Notes: a model not told the origin generated them from the sequence alone. Counted from the first letter of the stretch, positions 29,378 through 39,288 are shown. The stretch is DNA of 64,000 nucleotides from Syntrophobacter fumaroxidans MPOB (GCF_000014965.1 NC_008554.1:4762001-4826000); one strand, 5' to 3'. A program made the numbers and translations.

Positions 29378-30958
29378 TCAGCCGCCGTTTTTGCCCAGTA
29401 TCTCCGCCTTGATGCCCATGGGCGTCTTCTCATCGAATATGCGCGCGTCCATCTGCTTGAGATCCGGGGCGATCAGGGGCTTGAACTCCATCTGCGCCAG
29501 GATGTCCTTGTCCAGGTCCACTCCGGGCGCGATTTCGATGAGCGTCACCCCTTCGGGCCTCAGCGCGAAAACCGCGCGCTCCGTCACGTAGAGAATCTTC
29601 TGACCGCTGCTGCGCCCGTACTCCCCGCTGAACGTGATGTGCTCGACCTTGTCCACCAGCTTCCTGACCTTGCCTTCGGTGACGATCTTGAGCCTGCCGT
29701 TGCCCACCTCCACCTTGAGCCCGTTGGCCGTGAGCGTCCCGCAAAACACCACCCGGGGAGTGCTCTGCGTGATGTTGATGAATCCCCCCGATCCCGCGAT
29801 GCGCGGCCCGAACTTGCTCACGTTCACGTTGCCGAACCGGTCCATCTCCGCCATTCCCAGAACGGCCAGGTCCAGCCCGCCCCCGTCGTAGAAGTCGAAC
29901 ATGTTGGGATGGTCGATGATCGCCTCCGGGTTCACCGCCGTGCCGAAATACAACCCACCCAGCGGCACGCCCCCGATGACTCCGGGCTCAACGGTCATGG
30001 TCAGGCTCCCGCTGATCCCCTCCTCGGCAGACACCACCCCCACTCCAGGCGGCATCCCGATCCCAAGGTTCACCACCGCATCGGGCACCAGCTCCATGGC
30101 GCACCGCCGGCACACCACCTTGCGCTCGCTCATGGGCAGAGGCGTCACGGCGCTCAGCGGCACCCGCGTCTCCCCGCAAAGACTCGGGTTGTACTGCTCG
30201 GCCATGGGAATCTGCCAGTGGTTCTCCGGCTTGGCCACCACCACCACGTCCACCAGCACCTTGGGCAGCTTGACCATCATCGGATGGATCGTTCCCGCCT
30301 GCACCAGCCGCTCCACCTGCACGATCACGATCCCCCCGCTCCCCTTGGCCGCCAGCGCCAGGGCCAGAAACTCCAGCGAGATCGCCTCGTGCTCGATGGA
30401 GACGTTGCCGTTCTCATCCGCGCTGGTCCCACGCACGATGGCCACGTTCACCGGAAACGCCTTGTAGAACAGGTACTCTTTGCCCCCGATTTCCATCAGC
30501 TCCACGTACGTGTCCTTGCTGATCGAATTCAACCGCCCGCAACGCTCCCGCGGATCCACGAACGTCTTCAATCCCACGTGCGTCAATACCCCGGGCTTCT
30601 TCGAAGCGATGGCGTGGTAGAGGTGCATGATCGTCCCCTGCGGAATGTTGTACGCCTCGATCTTCTCCTCCACCGCCAGACGGATGATGTCCGGCTGAAG
30701 CCCCCAGTGCCCCGAGATCACCTTTCGGATCAGCCCCTCCTTGCCCCACCGGTTCAACCCCCAGTTGGACTTGCCGTCGTTCTGGCTGGCACCGTGCGTC
30801 AATATCAGGTCCCTCGGCTCTCCGGTCTCAAGAAACCGCTTCTCCATCGCCAGCGATAGCTCCTCCGGATGACCCATCCCCACAAATCCCGATATGGCGA
30901 CCGTATCCCCACTCTTGATCAGTTTGACCGCCTCCTCGGCAGACATGAACTTCGCCAT
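29378..30958 (-). CDS. Acyl-CoA:carboxylate CoA-transferase (propionate CoA-transferase type)
   Basis: A 526-residue enzyme with both CoA-transferase halves fused, as in Pct. The catalytic glutamate is Glu324 in TVEPGVIGG, the same number as in the Clostridium propionicum enzyme as I recall it. N-terminal landmarks are SGDTVAISGFVGMGHPEEL and LTHGASQ. ATG 30958 has GAGGAGG. It is the first gene of the catabolic series, about 74 bases downstream of the start predicted from the sigma-54 promoter at 31042-31058. Role: activates the substrate acid with CoA from acetyl-CoA or another ester without ATP. Confidence 0.93.
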   Translation of the reverse strand: MAKFMSAEEAVKLIKSGDTVAISGFVGMGHPEELSLAMEKRFLETGEPRDLILTHGASQNDGKSNWGLNRWGKEGLIRKVISGHWGLQPDIIRLAVEEKIEAYNIPQGTIMHLYHAIASKKPGVLTHVGLKTFVDPRERCGRLNSISKDTYVELMEIGGKEYLFYKAFPVNVAIVRGTSADENGNVSIEHEAISLEFLALALAAKGSGGIVIVQVERLVQAGTIHPMMVKLPKVLVDVVVVAKPENHWQIPMAEQYNPSLCGETRVPLSAVTPLPMSERKVVCRRCAMELVPDAVVNLGIGMPPGVGVVSAEEGISGSLTMTVEPGVIGGVPLGGLYFGTAVNPEAIIDHPNMFDFYDGGGLDLAVLGMAEMDRFGNVNVSKFGPRIAGSGGFINITQSTPRVVFCGTLTANGLKVEVGNGRLKIVTEGKVRKLVDKVEHITFSGEYGRSSGQKILYVTERAVFALRPEGVTLIEIAPGVDLDKDILAQMEFKPLIAPDLKQMDARIFDEKTPMGIKAEILGKNGG

Positions 30959-31041
30959 CTGTCGACCTCCTCTCCCTTTCGTTCCCCGTTCCCTCATGTT
31001 GGCGCCAAGCCAGGCAGCGTCCTCTGGCGACATTCATCAAA

Positions 31042-31058
31042 GGCAAGGCGCGTGCCAA
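31042..31058 (-). promoter_or_regulatory. Sigma-54 (-24/-12) promoter of the CoA-transferase operon
   Basis: Read on the minus strand the site is TTGGCACGCGCCTTGCC. It matches the consensus TTGGCACG-N4-TTGC, with GG and GC exactly 10 bases apart. It lies 84 bases before the CoA-transferase ATG, downstream of a sigma-54 activator gene on the same strand. Confidence 0.85.
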
Positions 31059-31160
31059 CCTCGGTGCCTATAGCACTAAGGGTATGGTTTCTCAGTAAAA
31101 ACAGGAGAAGCCTTCACGTTTCAATAGGAGCGGCACCGGTTCTCCGGGCGATGCGCCTTC

Positions 31161-31236
31161 ACATCGAATCAAGACGACGGAGAGCGGCTCTGTTGTAATT
31201 GATGATGTGATATCAAAAAGTTAGAAGATTCGATGT
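31161..31236. promoter_or_regulatory. Candidate activator-binding sites (inverted repeat arms)
   Basis: ACATCGAATC at 31161-31170 and its exact complement GATTCGATGT at 31227-31236 lie about 130-205 bases upstream of the predicted start, the normal distance for sigma-54 enhancers. A TGATATCA palindrome (31208-31215) lies between them, and ATGAGCACTCAT is at 31321-31332. Confidence 0.45.
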
Positions 31237-31357
31237 AGGATCGACTCGCTGATGCCGGACTGCATCGATCTCAAGAGGCGGGGTTCCCTGGCGGCAGGGG
31301 AGGGAATGAAACATTCAGAGATGAGCACTCATTGAAGAGGAGGGCGACTTGTCGCTC

Positions 31358-32863
31358 TCAAACCTTCAGCCGTGGGTCGTCGAACAGGCCGGGAGAGGAT
31401 TGCGTCTCGAGTGGAGACGGGATCCGGTATTTTTTCATCTTGCGCACGACGGTGGACTGGTCGATATCCAGGGCCACGGCGGCTTTACGTGTGCTGCCGT
31501 ATTTTCTGAGCGCCTCTTCGAGCAGCTGTCTCTCGATTTGCTCGACGGCCCGCTGCAGTGAAACGTCGTGCGGCAGAACCAGGCGGCCCGCGTCGGGCGG
31601 CATGGGACCCTGCATGCAGGCCGGCAGATGGCGGGAATGGATTTCCTCGTCTTCGGTCATCACCAGCATGCGTTCGATAACGTTTTCCAGCTCGCGGATG
31701 TTTCCCGGCCAGGAATAGGAGAGAAACCGGTCCACCACCGCCGGGGAGAAGCGCTTGTTGAACTGGTAGCGTTTGTTGATTCTTTCCAGAAAATACTGGA
31801 CGAGCAGCGGGATGTCTTCCCTGCGCTCGCGCAGGGGCGGGATCTCGATGGAAACCACGTTCAACCGGTAGTAGAGATCTTCGCGGAAGGCCCCGGACGA
31901 GACCATTTCGCGCAGGTTGCGGTTGGTTGCCGCCACGATGCGGGAGTCGACCGGAATGGACTTGATACCGCCCACCCGGACGACCTCGTGATCCTGCAAA
32001 ACCCGCAGCAGCTTCACCTGGAGATTGACGGACAGGTCGCCCACTTCGTCGAGGAAAAGGGTCCCTTTTTCCGCCAGTTCGAACATGCCCGGCTTGCCCT
32101 GTTTCTTGGCTCCAGTGAATGCTCCCGCCTCGTATCCGAACAGTTCCGATTCCAGCAGGTTTTCGGGAATGGCGCCGCAGTTGATCTTGATGAGCGGACC
32201 TTCGTTGCGCTCGCTGAGCCGGTGAATCGCATTGGCGACTACCTCCTTGCCGCATCCGGACTCCCCGGTGATCAGCACGGTGGAATCCACCTTGGCCACC
32301 TGTGCGGCCATTTCCAGGACCCGCTTCGTTTCCGGGCTCCTGGCGACGACGTCGCAATCCCTGGTGATCTGTTGCAGGCGCATCTGCTCGAGCTCCGCGG
32401 CGTAGATCTCGTTCAATTGGCGGGTTTTCTCCAGGAGATCCTTAAGGTAGATGATTTCCGTGATGTCGCGAACGTTGACGACCACGCGGCGGATTCTCCC
32501 GTCCGTTCCCCAGATGGGAATCCCGGTGGCCATGATTTTCTGACCGATTTTCTCTCCCCGGGTCATCTCGAGCATGATCGTGATTTTCTTTCCGGCCTTG
32601 ATGGCCGTCATGGCGGCGGATTCGGTGTAGAATTTTTCGCCCACCATGTCCTGGGCGGTCTTGCCGATGACAAAACCCCGGTGGATGCCGCAGATCCGCT
32701 CCCATGCGCTGTTGACCATCAACACATTGCCGTCGCCGTCCGTGATGAACAGGCCGTCGTGAGAGGCTTCGAGGACATCCTCCAATTCGCACGAGGAACA
32801 CTTGTTCTCGGGCCTTTCAGGTTTTTGGCTGCCGGAAATGCCGGCGCCGCGCTTGACAAGCAT
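31358..32863 (-). CDS. PAS-domain sigma-54-dependent transcriptional activator
   Basis: A 501-residue regulator: a short Cys-containing N terminus (KCSSCE), one PAS domain at about 28-135, a linker helix to 165, an AAA+ domain with Walker A GESGCGKE (200-207), the sigma-54 contact loop GAFTGA (247-252) and LDEVGDLS (Walker B), and a C-terminal TyrR-type helix-turn-helix (STRKAAVALDIDQSTVVRKM). There is no receiver domain, so it probably senses a ligand or redox state through PAS. ATG 32863 follows GGGAGGA. It lies directly upstream of the catabolic series, whose first gene has a sigma-54 promoter, and has its own sigma-54-like site at 32970-32984. Confidence 0.93.
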   Translation of the reverse strand: MLVKRGAGISGSQKPERPENKCSSCELEDVLEASHDGLFITDGDGNVLMVNSAWERICGIHRGFVIGKTAQDMVGEKFYTESAAMTAIKAGKKITIMLEMTRGEKIGQKIMATGIPIWGTDGRIRRVVVNVRDITEIIYLKDLLEKTRQLNEIYAAELEQMRLQQITRDCDVVARSPETKRVLEMAAQVAKVDSTVLITGESGCGKEVVANAIHRLSERNEGPLIKINCGAIPENLLESELFGYEAGAFTGAKKQGKPGMFELAEKGTLFLDEVGDLSVNLQVKLLRVLQDHEVVRVGGIKSIPVDSRIVAATNRNLREMVSSGAFREDLYYRLNVVSIEIPPLRERREDIPLLVQYFLERINKRYQFNKRFSPAVVDRFLSYSWPGNIRELENVIERMLVMTEDEEIHSRHLPACMQGPMPPDAGRLVLPHDVSLQRAVEQIERQLLEEALRKYGSTRKAAVALDIDQSTVVRKMKKYRIPSPLETQSSPGLFDDPRLKV

Positions 32864-32969
32864 GGTAGGGTCCTCCCGATGAGAAAGCGCCTGCCCCTTT
32901 CCGGTGACCGACGACTCCCGTCGACCACCGGTTGGGGATGAACCGACCCGTTGCGCGGATAATGCGGAT

Positions 32970-32984
32970 GCAAATCAAGTGCCG
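32970..32984 (-). promoter_or_regulatory. Sigma-54-like promoter of the regulator gene
   Basis: On the minus strand the site reads CGGCACTTGATTTGC, with GG and GC 10 bases apart and TTTGC at -12. It is about 107 bases before the regulator ATG. The rest of the 442-bp gap 32864-33305 shows nothing else I can support. Confidence 0.6.
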
Positions 32985-33305
32985 TATTGACCGGTTGAAT
33001 GCTGAAATCATGGAGGTTCTGAAATTCGGGCGAAGGGTGTGGAAACACCAGGGCGGCATGAGACCGGAGAGGGGGGCACACGGCGCGCAGGGGGAAAAAA
33101 ATACCGGTGGAAGGCCTGAGGGCCCAAGCGTGCCTTATGATGGGATCGAACGCGCGGCCCCCTGGTGTTTTCCCTCGGGGCCCGGGGCGTCGAACAGGCG
33201 GAACAGGCGGAACAGGGGGGGCGGGGGGATGTCCGATTCCGAGGCATCGGCTTCCCGGGGAGTGGAAAAAGGGATCGCACAAGCCTCTTTCAAGGAGAAC
33301 GCGAC

Positions 33306-33713
33306 ATGATGGGAAGACGGAGTTTTCTGTGCGCGCTTGGGACGGGTGTGGTGCTGCCGCTGATTACGGACCGCGACGGTCCGAACAGGCCGGAAGACCG
33401 GAGGGTCCACCTCATCGACGTTCACATCGCGGGGTTCCGGTACTACGAGGGCGTGAAGCCGGAGGTGGCACGTTCGCTGCGAGTCGGAGATGATGTGATC
33501 CTCAGGCGGGAGCCTGAGAACGCCTACGATGAGAAGGCCGTCGAGGTCTACACCCGGAGCGGCCTCAAGCTGGGCTATCTGCCGCGGGCCGACAACAGTA
33601 TCGTCGCTTCACTGGCCGATCAGGACATCGACCTCCGGGCGGAGCTGTGCTTTCTCGATTCCGGGGCAGGATTCCGGGAATGGCCGGGGGTCAGGGTATA
33701 TCAGCTGATTTGA
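33306..33713 (+). CDS. HIRAN-domain protein with possible signal sequence
   Basis: A 135-residue protein. Residues 1-20 (MMGRRSFLCALGTGVVLPLI) look like a short signal or anchor with twin arginines. Residues 33-135 match the HIRAN domain: FRYYEGVKPEVARSLRVGDD, then REPENAYDEKAVEVYT and KLGYLPRADNSIVASL. HIRAN domains are usually fused to DNA-processing enzymes and bind DNA ends; stand-alone copies also occur. AAGGAG lies 7-10 bases before tandem ATGs at 33306. If truly exported, a DNA-binding role would be odd, so the leader may instead be a hydrophobic N-terminal strand. Confidence 0.75.
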   Translation: MMGRRSFLCALGTGVVLPLITDRDGPNRPEDRRVHLIDVHIAGFRYYEGVKPEVARSLRVGDDVILRREPENAYDEKAVEVYTRSGLKLGYLPRADNSIVASLADQDIDLRAELCFLDSGAGFREWPGVRVYQLI

Positions 33714-33930
33714 AACGGAGGGTCGACTCCGTGCCTCGGCGGAAACTCTGGTTAAGGGAGCCGGGAGGGCCGTTGCGGGGAAGAGGGGGGCCGGCACACC
33801 GCCGCCTCGAGGACGGGCGGTGAAGGTTGGCTTCCGATCCTTGCAGCGCACCCGGCGGGAGGGAGGAAGGATTCGTGCAATGTCGAGCACGACCCGCACC
33901 TCCTTACCCGCCAGGCGGGACGGGATTGCC

Positions 33931-34434
33931 TCAGGGTTCATCCCTGACGGCCTGCCCGCGGGATGTGAAGGATATTCCCTGCTGGGTCGCGGTGCTGATC
34001 ATCACCGATTCGATGAGGGGTTCCGTGACCTTCGATTCCGAACGCCATCGAACGATGAAGTTGGCGCCGGCCCCTCCACTCCTGTCCGATTCTTTTACGA
34101 TATAGTGGATCGAGCCCATGGGCGCCAGCTTGACCGCTGCTTTCAGATAATTGGTGAGCAACTTCCCGTCGTTGTCATGATACTCGACCGCGGTGATGGA
34201 AATGGGATGTTCGGGATCGGTGTTTCGGACGCTGAGGGTTACCGTGAGATAGAACGGGACCTCCCGGTCCCCGTGGTAAATGTGAGAGTAGGCGGGGACA
34301 TAGACGGTCTGGCCGCGCAGCAGTTTCACTTCAGCCGAGGCGGGTTGTGCGAGTGCAATGATCAGTGCGATCAGGGGCACCACATAGAGTGAGAATACGG
34401 TGCTCTTGTTTGTTTTCACAAGGGTTGATGGCAT
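33931..34434 (-). CDS. DUF3124-like exported protein
   Basis: A 167-residue protein with a signal peptide (VVPLIALIIALAQPASA) and a single beta-rich domain: QTVYVPAYSHIYHGD, LTVTLSVRNTDPEHPISITAVEYHDNDGKLL and GGAGANFIVRW. This matches the DUF3124 pattern as I know it. ATG 34434 has AAAGGAG at 8 bases. Its ribosome site lies against the stop region of the upstream antiporter gene (14-bp gap), so the two are probably cotranscribed. Periplasmic function unknown. Confidence 0.75.
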   Translation of the reverse strand: MPSTLVKTNKSTVFSLYVVPLIALIIALAQPASAEVKLLRGQTVYVPAYSHIYHGDREVPFYLTVTLSVRNTDPEHPISITAVEYHDNDGKLLTNYLKAAVKLAPMGSIHYIVKESDRSGGAGANFIVRWRSESKVTEPLIESVMISTATQQGISFTSRGQAVRDEP

Positions 34435-34448
34435 GACGAGTTCTCCTT

Positions 34449-36407
34449 TCATGCTGTGTGGAATTCCTGAAGGGCGTTGAACTGCTCGGGTTCTCCGAGG
34501 ACGGCGATCATATCGCCCCGGGCGAAACGGAAGTCGGGGCCGGGGTTGGGGTGCAGGGTCCCGCCGCGCATGACCCCAACGATGGAGACGCCGGTGTTTG
34601 TCCGGATGTTCAATTCCCCGATGGTTCGATCGTTCAAAGGGCTTTCCGGACCCAGGGTCATCCAGTTCATTTCGAGCAGGCGCCTGGCGTCCCGAAGCAG
34701 TGCCACGGTTTCGCATTCCTGGTTTCGACAAATGGGAGCGTAGAGCTCACGGCGAACCGCGTCGGTGTAGCGCAGGATGTCCGTGGCCGGAACATTGAGG
34801 CTGATCAGGGCTTGCCGGGTGATTTCCAGGCCGGCTTCGAATTCGGGTTGTACCACCTCGTAGACCCCTTTTTCATGAAGCGCCTTCATCTGTTCCAGCC
34901 CTTCCGAGCGGGCCACGATACCCAGGCGAGGGTTGAGGCGACGGGTTTGATCGACGATGGCCTGCGCCGACACGATGGCGGGAATGGTGATCAGGAGCAG
35001 GCGGGCCCCCTCGATGCCGGCGGCTTCCAGGACCGCTTCCTGGCCGGCGTCGCCGTAGACCACCGGGAACCCGGCTTCCCTGACTTGCTGGACCTGCCGA
35101 TAATCCAGTTCCACGAGCACGAAGGACAGTTTCAAATGATGCAGCACCCCCGCGACATGGCGGCCGATTCTTCCCGCTCCGGCGATCACCACATGATCGT
35201 GCAGGCCGGTCTCCGGCAGATTGATGGTTTGGAGCGGTTCGCGTTTGAACCATCGTTTGCGAAGCGAATACAGCGGAGCGGTGAGGCTCGAAACGAGCGG
35301 GGTCAGCATCATGCTGATGATGGCCGTGCTGAGCACCAGGGAATACATTTCCGTTGACAGGGCACGGTCGGCGAGCCCCACCCGGGCCAGCACGAAGGAA
35401 AACTCGCCGATCTGGAAAAGTCCGAGTCCCACGGCCAGGGGAACGACGTTGCCGTATCCGAAGATTCGCGCCAATCCGGCGAAAATGACGCCCTTGCACA
35501 CGGAAACCAGGAGCACGAGCGTCAGGACCGTGTCCCAGCGGTCGAGAAGAAACTGAGGGTCCAGAAGCATCCCCACAGACGTGAAGAAGAGGAGCGCGAA
35601 CACGTCCCTCAGGGGGATGATATCGCTCAGCGCCTGGTGCCCGTAATCCGACTCGCTCAGGACCATCCCGGCAGCGAAGGCGCCGAAGGCGAACGAAAGA
35701 CCGACCAGGTAGGTGGCGTAGCCGATGCCGAGCCCCATCGCCGTGATGGTCAGGAGGAACAGTTCGCGCGAGTTCCATTGAGCGACGTACGTCAGCAGCC
35801 GGGGAAGCAGCCTCGTGCCAAGCAGGACCATTGCAGCCAGGAAGACGATCGCCTTCATTGCGGCAAGTCCGAGAATCGGCAGGCCGCTTTCCGCATTGTT
35901 CAGCTGAGGAAGGAGAATCATCAGGGGCACGACGGCCAGATCCTGGACAATGAGCATGCCGATCATCACGCGACTTGAAAGGGTACCGAGCCACCCTTGG
36001 TTCATCAGTGTTTTCAGGATCACCATGGTGCTGGACAGGGAGATCAGACCGCCCAGCCAGAGCGAAGAGATCGTGTCCCAGCCGAGCAGTTGTTGACCGA
36101 TGACGAAGCCGCACCCGATGGTGAGCAGCATTTGGATGGGTGTGCCGACAAGCGCGACGGTGCGCACGGGTTTCAGCTTGGTGAGCGAAAATTCCAGGCC
36201 GAGCGCAAAAAGCAGAAGCGCCACGCCGATCTCCGCCAGCAATTCGATGTCGTGGATTTCGGATACGGTAACTCCCCCGGTATGAGGGCCGACCGCGATT
36301 CCCGCGACAATGTAGCCCAGCATCAGGGGCACCTTCAGCTTGTTTGCCACGATGCCCCCGATCAGGGCCGCGACCACGATGATGACGATGTCGGAGGCTA
36401 TGCCCAT
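34449..36407 (-). CDS. Monovalent cation:proton antiporter-2, KefB/KefC type
   Basis: An inner-membrane protein of about 652 residues. The first ~385 form a CPA2 antiporter domain with 12-13 helices ([44 protein letters not shown]). Then comes a TrkA-N nucleotide-binding domain with [16 protein letters not shown], and a TrkA-C domain near the C terminus ([22 protein letters not shown]). It likely exchanges K+ or Na+ for H+ under control of NAD(H) or a thiol conjugate. I chose ATG 36407 (GAGGAG 11 bases upstream); an earlier ATG at 36443 adds 12 residues but lacks a site. A DUF3124-like gene follows. Confidence 0.9.
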   Translation of the reverse strand: MGIASDIVIIVVAALIGGIVANKLKVPLMLGYIVAGIAVGPHTGGVTVSEIHDIELLAEIGVALLLFALGLEFSLTKLKPVRTVALVGTPIQMLLTIGCGFVIGQQLLGWDTISSLWLGGLISLSSTMVILKTLMNQGWLGTLSSRVMIGMLIVQDLAVVPLMILLPQLNNAESGLPILGLAAMKAIVFLAAMVLLGTRLLPRLLTYVAQWNSRELFLLTITAMGLGIGYATYLVGLSFAFGAFAAGMVLSESDYGHQALSDIIPLRDVFALLFFTSVGMLLDPQFLLDRWDTVLTLVLLVSVCKGVIFAGLARIFGYGNVVPLAVGLGLFQIGEFSFVLARVGLADRALSTEMYSLVLSTAIISMMLTPLVSSLTAPLYSLRKRWFKREPLQTINLPETGLHDHVVIAGAGRIGRHVAGVLHHLKLSFVLVELDYRQVQQVREAGFPVVYGDAGQEAVLEAAGIEGARLLLITIPAIVSAQAIVDQTRRLNPRLGIVARSEGLEQMKALHEKGVYEVVQPEFEAGLEITRQALISLNVPATDILRYTDAVRRELYAPICRNQECETVALLRDARRLLEMNWMTLGPESPLNDRTIGELNIRTNTGVSIVGVMRGGTLHPNPGPDFRFARGDMIAVLGEPEQFNALQEFHTA

Positions 36408-37363
36408 GCCGCGCTGTGCTCCTCGATAGCTGCAAAAGTCCATCGCACCGGCGTCTACGGAAGTGAAGCGACACTATATCATTTTTTTGAGAAGGGGTCA
36501 GGCCCGCAATGCAGCCCGCAATGCTGCAATTTGAGTCGATGGGCGGGGAAGGATGCTTTTGGCCATGCCCCGGCGTGCCTTGCAGCCCGCCGCAGAGGCG
36601 ACCTTCCGGGATGGGATGCGACTGGTGGAGATGCATCCGCACATGATAACCTCAAAAATTTCAGCGATTTCTCATTGCCTTCCCGCAACAGACCTTCTGC
36701 CCCGCCGCGGGCCTTTCGGGGAAAACGACGGATGAGCTTCGAGAGCGAGTTCCCGACGCTCGCGACCTGTTGATACGACCACGCGGCGACCGGTGCAAAA
36801 GGGACTCGCGGGCAAGGCTTCTTCAAATGGGCCGCCCATCCCGGCCGATCCAGTTACCCATTGGCATTCCACCTGGTGCAGGCGCCGTCGGGCACCCAGG
36901 CCCCGAGACGGCCGTATCGATCCTTGGGGGCACAAGAATGTCTTTCCATCGACAATTCCGATTGGACAAATCGATAGGAGTCATATAGAGGCTGATTCGA
37001 GGTGTACGGATGCGTGCGACCGGAAGCCGGTGCCGCTTTCATCCGGCGGCTTCAGCCGACTGTCGGATCGCCTGCCGCGGAAGTTCGGAGGCTTGGGGCC
37101 GCGGAACAGCCCGGCTTTTGAATTCCCAAAGCGCGTTGCGTCGGGGATTCCGTGAGGCGAAGCCTGTTCGCGGACTGGAAGCCTGGGCCCGCTGATGTGG
37201 TTGCCGGCTGTACGATCTGCGGGGTTGCGGTCGGGGCAGGCAGCCCGACCACGGTCTTCGGGGCAACCGGTGATGCGCGGGCGCCGGCTCGAAAGACAAC
37301 GAAGGCGGTGTTTGAAATTCCTGCCTTTCGAACGCTGCATACACCGAGAAAAGGAGGGCGGGC
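36408..37363. other. Long divergent intergenic region, no supported gene
   Basis: 956 bp between the antiporter (minus) and the Cys-rich island (plus). Many short frames exist on both strands but none has a good start plus coding-like composition. The segment around 36945-36990 is AT-richer and could hold a plus-strand promoter. It may contain relics of a former gene, but I cannot identify one. Confidence 0.4.
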
Positions 37364-37627
37364 GTGTCCAAAGTAAAGGTGGAATTCATCAACACATGCT
37401 CCTGCTGCGAAGAGTATGGGCGGATCATCCGGTCGGTGGCATCGGGGCATGGAGACAAGGTCGAGGTCAAGATCTACATCGCCGGCAAGGACTTCGATTA
37501 CCTGAAGAAATATGGGCCCGTCACGAGAGGGACCATGATCATAAACGGTGAGAAACGCCTGGACACCCTCTCGCGGGAGATCATTGAAAAAGCCGTCACG
37601 GACGCACTGGCGAGGAGCGGGGATTGA
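37364..37627 (+). CDS. Thioredoxin-like CSCC redox protein
   Basis: An 87-residue small protein of the thioredoxin-like type found beside SO_0444/ArsP-like permeases. It has an early TCSCCEEYGR site (Cys12, Cys14, Cys15), a central VEVKIYIAGKDFDYLKKYGPV, and the cis-Pro-like strand with GTMIINGEKRL. The GTG start at 37364 follows AAGGAGGG. The stop overlaps the permease start (TTGA), so the two are translationally coupled. Probable role: cytoplasmic thiol or metal carrier for the permease. It opens the Cys-rich island that also holds merB. Confidence 0.8.
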   Translation: MSKVKVEFINTCSCCEEYGRIIRSVASGHGDKVEVKIYIAGKDFDYLKKYGPVTRGTMIINGEKRLDTLSREIIEKAVTDALARSGD

Positions 37628-38715
37628 TCGCCGGGCTCCTCAACAGGGTCTTCACGGCGTTTTTCGATATCCTCAACGGCGCATCGGTCTGGCTGGTGTT
37701 GAGTTTTGCCCTTGCGGGCACTCTGCACAGTTTTCTGCGACCGGAGAAGCTCCAGAGAATGCTGGGAAACGGGAGGCTTTCCTCCATCATGCGGGGTACG
37801 GTTTCAGGAATGTTGCTCCCCATTTGCAGTTGCGGGGTCATTCCGCTGGGACTCGGCCTCTACTATTCCGGCGCGTGGCTCGGCCCCACGCTGGCTTTCA
37901 TGACGGCCACCCCCATCATCAATCCTGCGGCGGTACTCCTGGCCTACGGACTTTTGGGGCCTCAGATCGCCACGATCTATCTCGTAAGCGGCTTTGTCGT
38001 CCCGATGATCGTGGGCATGGCGGGGAACCGTTTTGCCGGCCCCGAACTGCGGGCGCCCGGTATCGAGGAGTTCGTAAACGTGCCGGCGATGGAGCACGGC
38101 GACGGCATTGGGGTGGGCCGCAAATTCATTTCCGGCCTTCATTGGGGTTTCATGGAACTTGGGGTCATGGTGAGCAGGTACATTGTAATGGGAGTCTTCC
38201 TGGCGGGCGTGATCATCGCCGTCATTCCCAGAACCACGATCCAGGAATACCTCGGAAACCCCGGCATGATCTCCCTTCTCGGTATCGCGGTCCTGGGGGC
38301 CGTCATGTACGTGTGCGCCGTCGGGCACATCCCTTTTGTGGCCGCATTGGTGGCGAGCGGCGCCGCGCCGGGGATTGCCGTCACTTTCCTCATGACGGGC
38401 GCAGCGACCAATCTTCCCGAGCTCATCAGCATTTACAGGACGATCGGCAAACGCGCGGTGGCCATCTACACCCTGACAATGGTCGCCGCTTCCATGCTGA
38501 TCGGCTACCTGACCAACGTGCTGCTGTTGAGGGACTTTGTGCCCTTTTTCGGGAGCGATCACGCCACGGGAACGGTCGGCATGGCGAAGAGGCTCATCGT
38601 GGCCGCTCCAAAACCGCTGGAATACCTCTGTTCGGGGATCATTCTGGCTCTTGCTGTCCATGCGTGTCTGCCTCGAATCCGGCAACTCCTCACCGGCGCG
38701 GAATGCTCCCGATGA
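37624..38715 (+). CDS. ArsP/SO_0444-family permease (UPF0718/DUF318)
   Basis: A 363-residue membrane protein with about ten helices in two halves. The signature PICSCGVIPLGLGLY carries Cys68 and Cys70, and the second half has a matching AVGHIPFVAALVASGAAPG block. Family members export organoarsenicals or Cu/Zn-type soft metals. The TTG start at 37624 overlaps the preceding stop and has GAGG upstream, and the end overlaps the next gene (ATGA). The context of a CSCC thioredoxin-like partner, cysteine-rich neighbours and merB suggests soft-metal or organometal efflux. The exact substrate is inference. Confidence 0.85.
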   Translation: MIAGLLNRVFTAFFDILNGASVWLVLSFALAGTLHSFLRPEKLQRMLGNGRLSSIMRGTVSGMLLPICSCGVIPLGLGLYYSGAWLGPTLAFMTATPIINPAAVLLAYGLLGPQIATIYLVSGFVVPMIVGMAGNRFAGPELRAPGIEEFVNVPAMEHGDGIGVGRKFISGLHWGFMELGVMVSRYIVMGVFLAGVIIAVIPRTTIQEYLGNPGMISLLGIAVLGAVMYVCAVGHIPFVAALVASGAAPGIAVTFLMTGAATNLPELISIYRTIGKRAVAIYTLTMVAASMLIGYLTNVLLLRDFVPFFGSDHATGTVGMAKRLIVAAPKPLEYLCSGIILALAVHACLPRIRQLLTGAECSR

Positions 38716-39188
38716 AGTGGTGGAAAGGCTGCGGGACCTGCATGTGCTTCGTCCTGGCGTGCCTGGTCGCGGCCGCCTGTGGAGAAAGGCCGAAAGGAGA
38801 GAAAGGGGCCGAAAAAGCCCAAACGCCTGTGTCCGGAGTGTTACTGGAGCACTTCAAACGGTGGAACCCGCAAAGGGAAGTCATCAAGTGGGCGGAGGCC
38901 GACCTTGACAACGACGGGCGGCGGGATTGCATCGTCATTTACCGCGTCGCCAGAGAGAAGAACATGATGCGGGTCGTCCTGGATCGCGGCGGCAATTTTG
39001 TCGACACGAACGAGGTCCCCGCACCGTATTCCGACCAGGTGATCCAGTTCAGGGACATCGACGGGAAGCCCCCGATGGAATTCATCGTGCAGGGGGCGAA
39101 GGGCGCCAAGATGGGTTTTGCGGTATTCAGGGTCGAGGAGGGCTGGCTGACGGACCTCTTCGGCGAAGGCATGGAGGACTGCTGCTAG
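38712..39188 (+). CDS. Cys-containing lipoprotein of unknown function
   Basis: A 158-residue protein with lipobox Cys23 (LVAAACGERP), preceded by a Cys-rich signal segment. The mature part has an acidic loop DLDNDGRRDC resembling a calcium-binding or FG-GAP-type turn, a second FRDIDGKPPMEFIV turn, and ends EDCC. ATG 38712 overlaps the permease stop (ATGA). Short repeats of strand-DxDxDG type suggest a small beta-propeller-like or EF-like fold. Its place in the operon suggests a periplasmic or outer-membrane accessory of the metal system. Confidence 0.65.
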   Translation: MKWWKGCGTCMCFVLACLVAAACGERPKGEKGAEKAQTPVSGVLLEHFKRWNPQREVIKWAEADLDNDGRRDCIVIYRVAREKNMMRVVLDRGGNFVDTNEVPAPYSDQVIQFRDIDGKPPMEFIVQGAKGAKMGFAVFRVEEGWLTDLFGEGMEDCC

Positions 39189-39288
39189 GGATTGGATGCC
39201 GGATAGAGGACCCCGCGAATCCGGAACAACGGGTTTGCCTGTCCGTCATCCGGCATCGCTTGTTCCAGCCTGGGGAGGGGGCGAGGCG

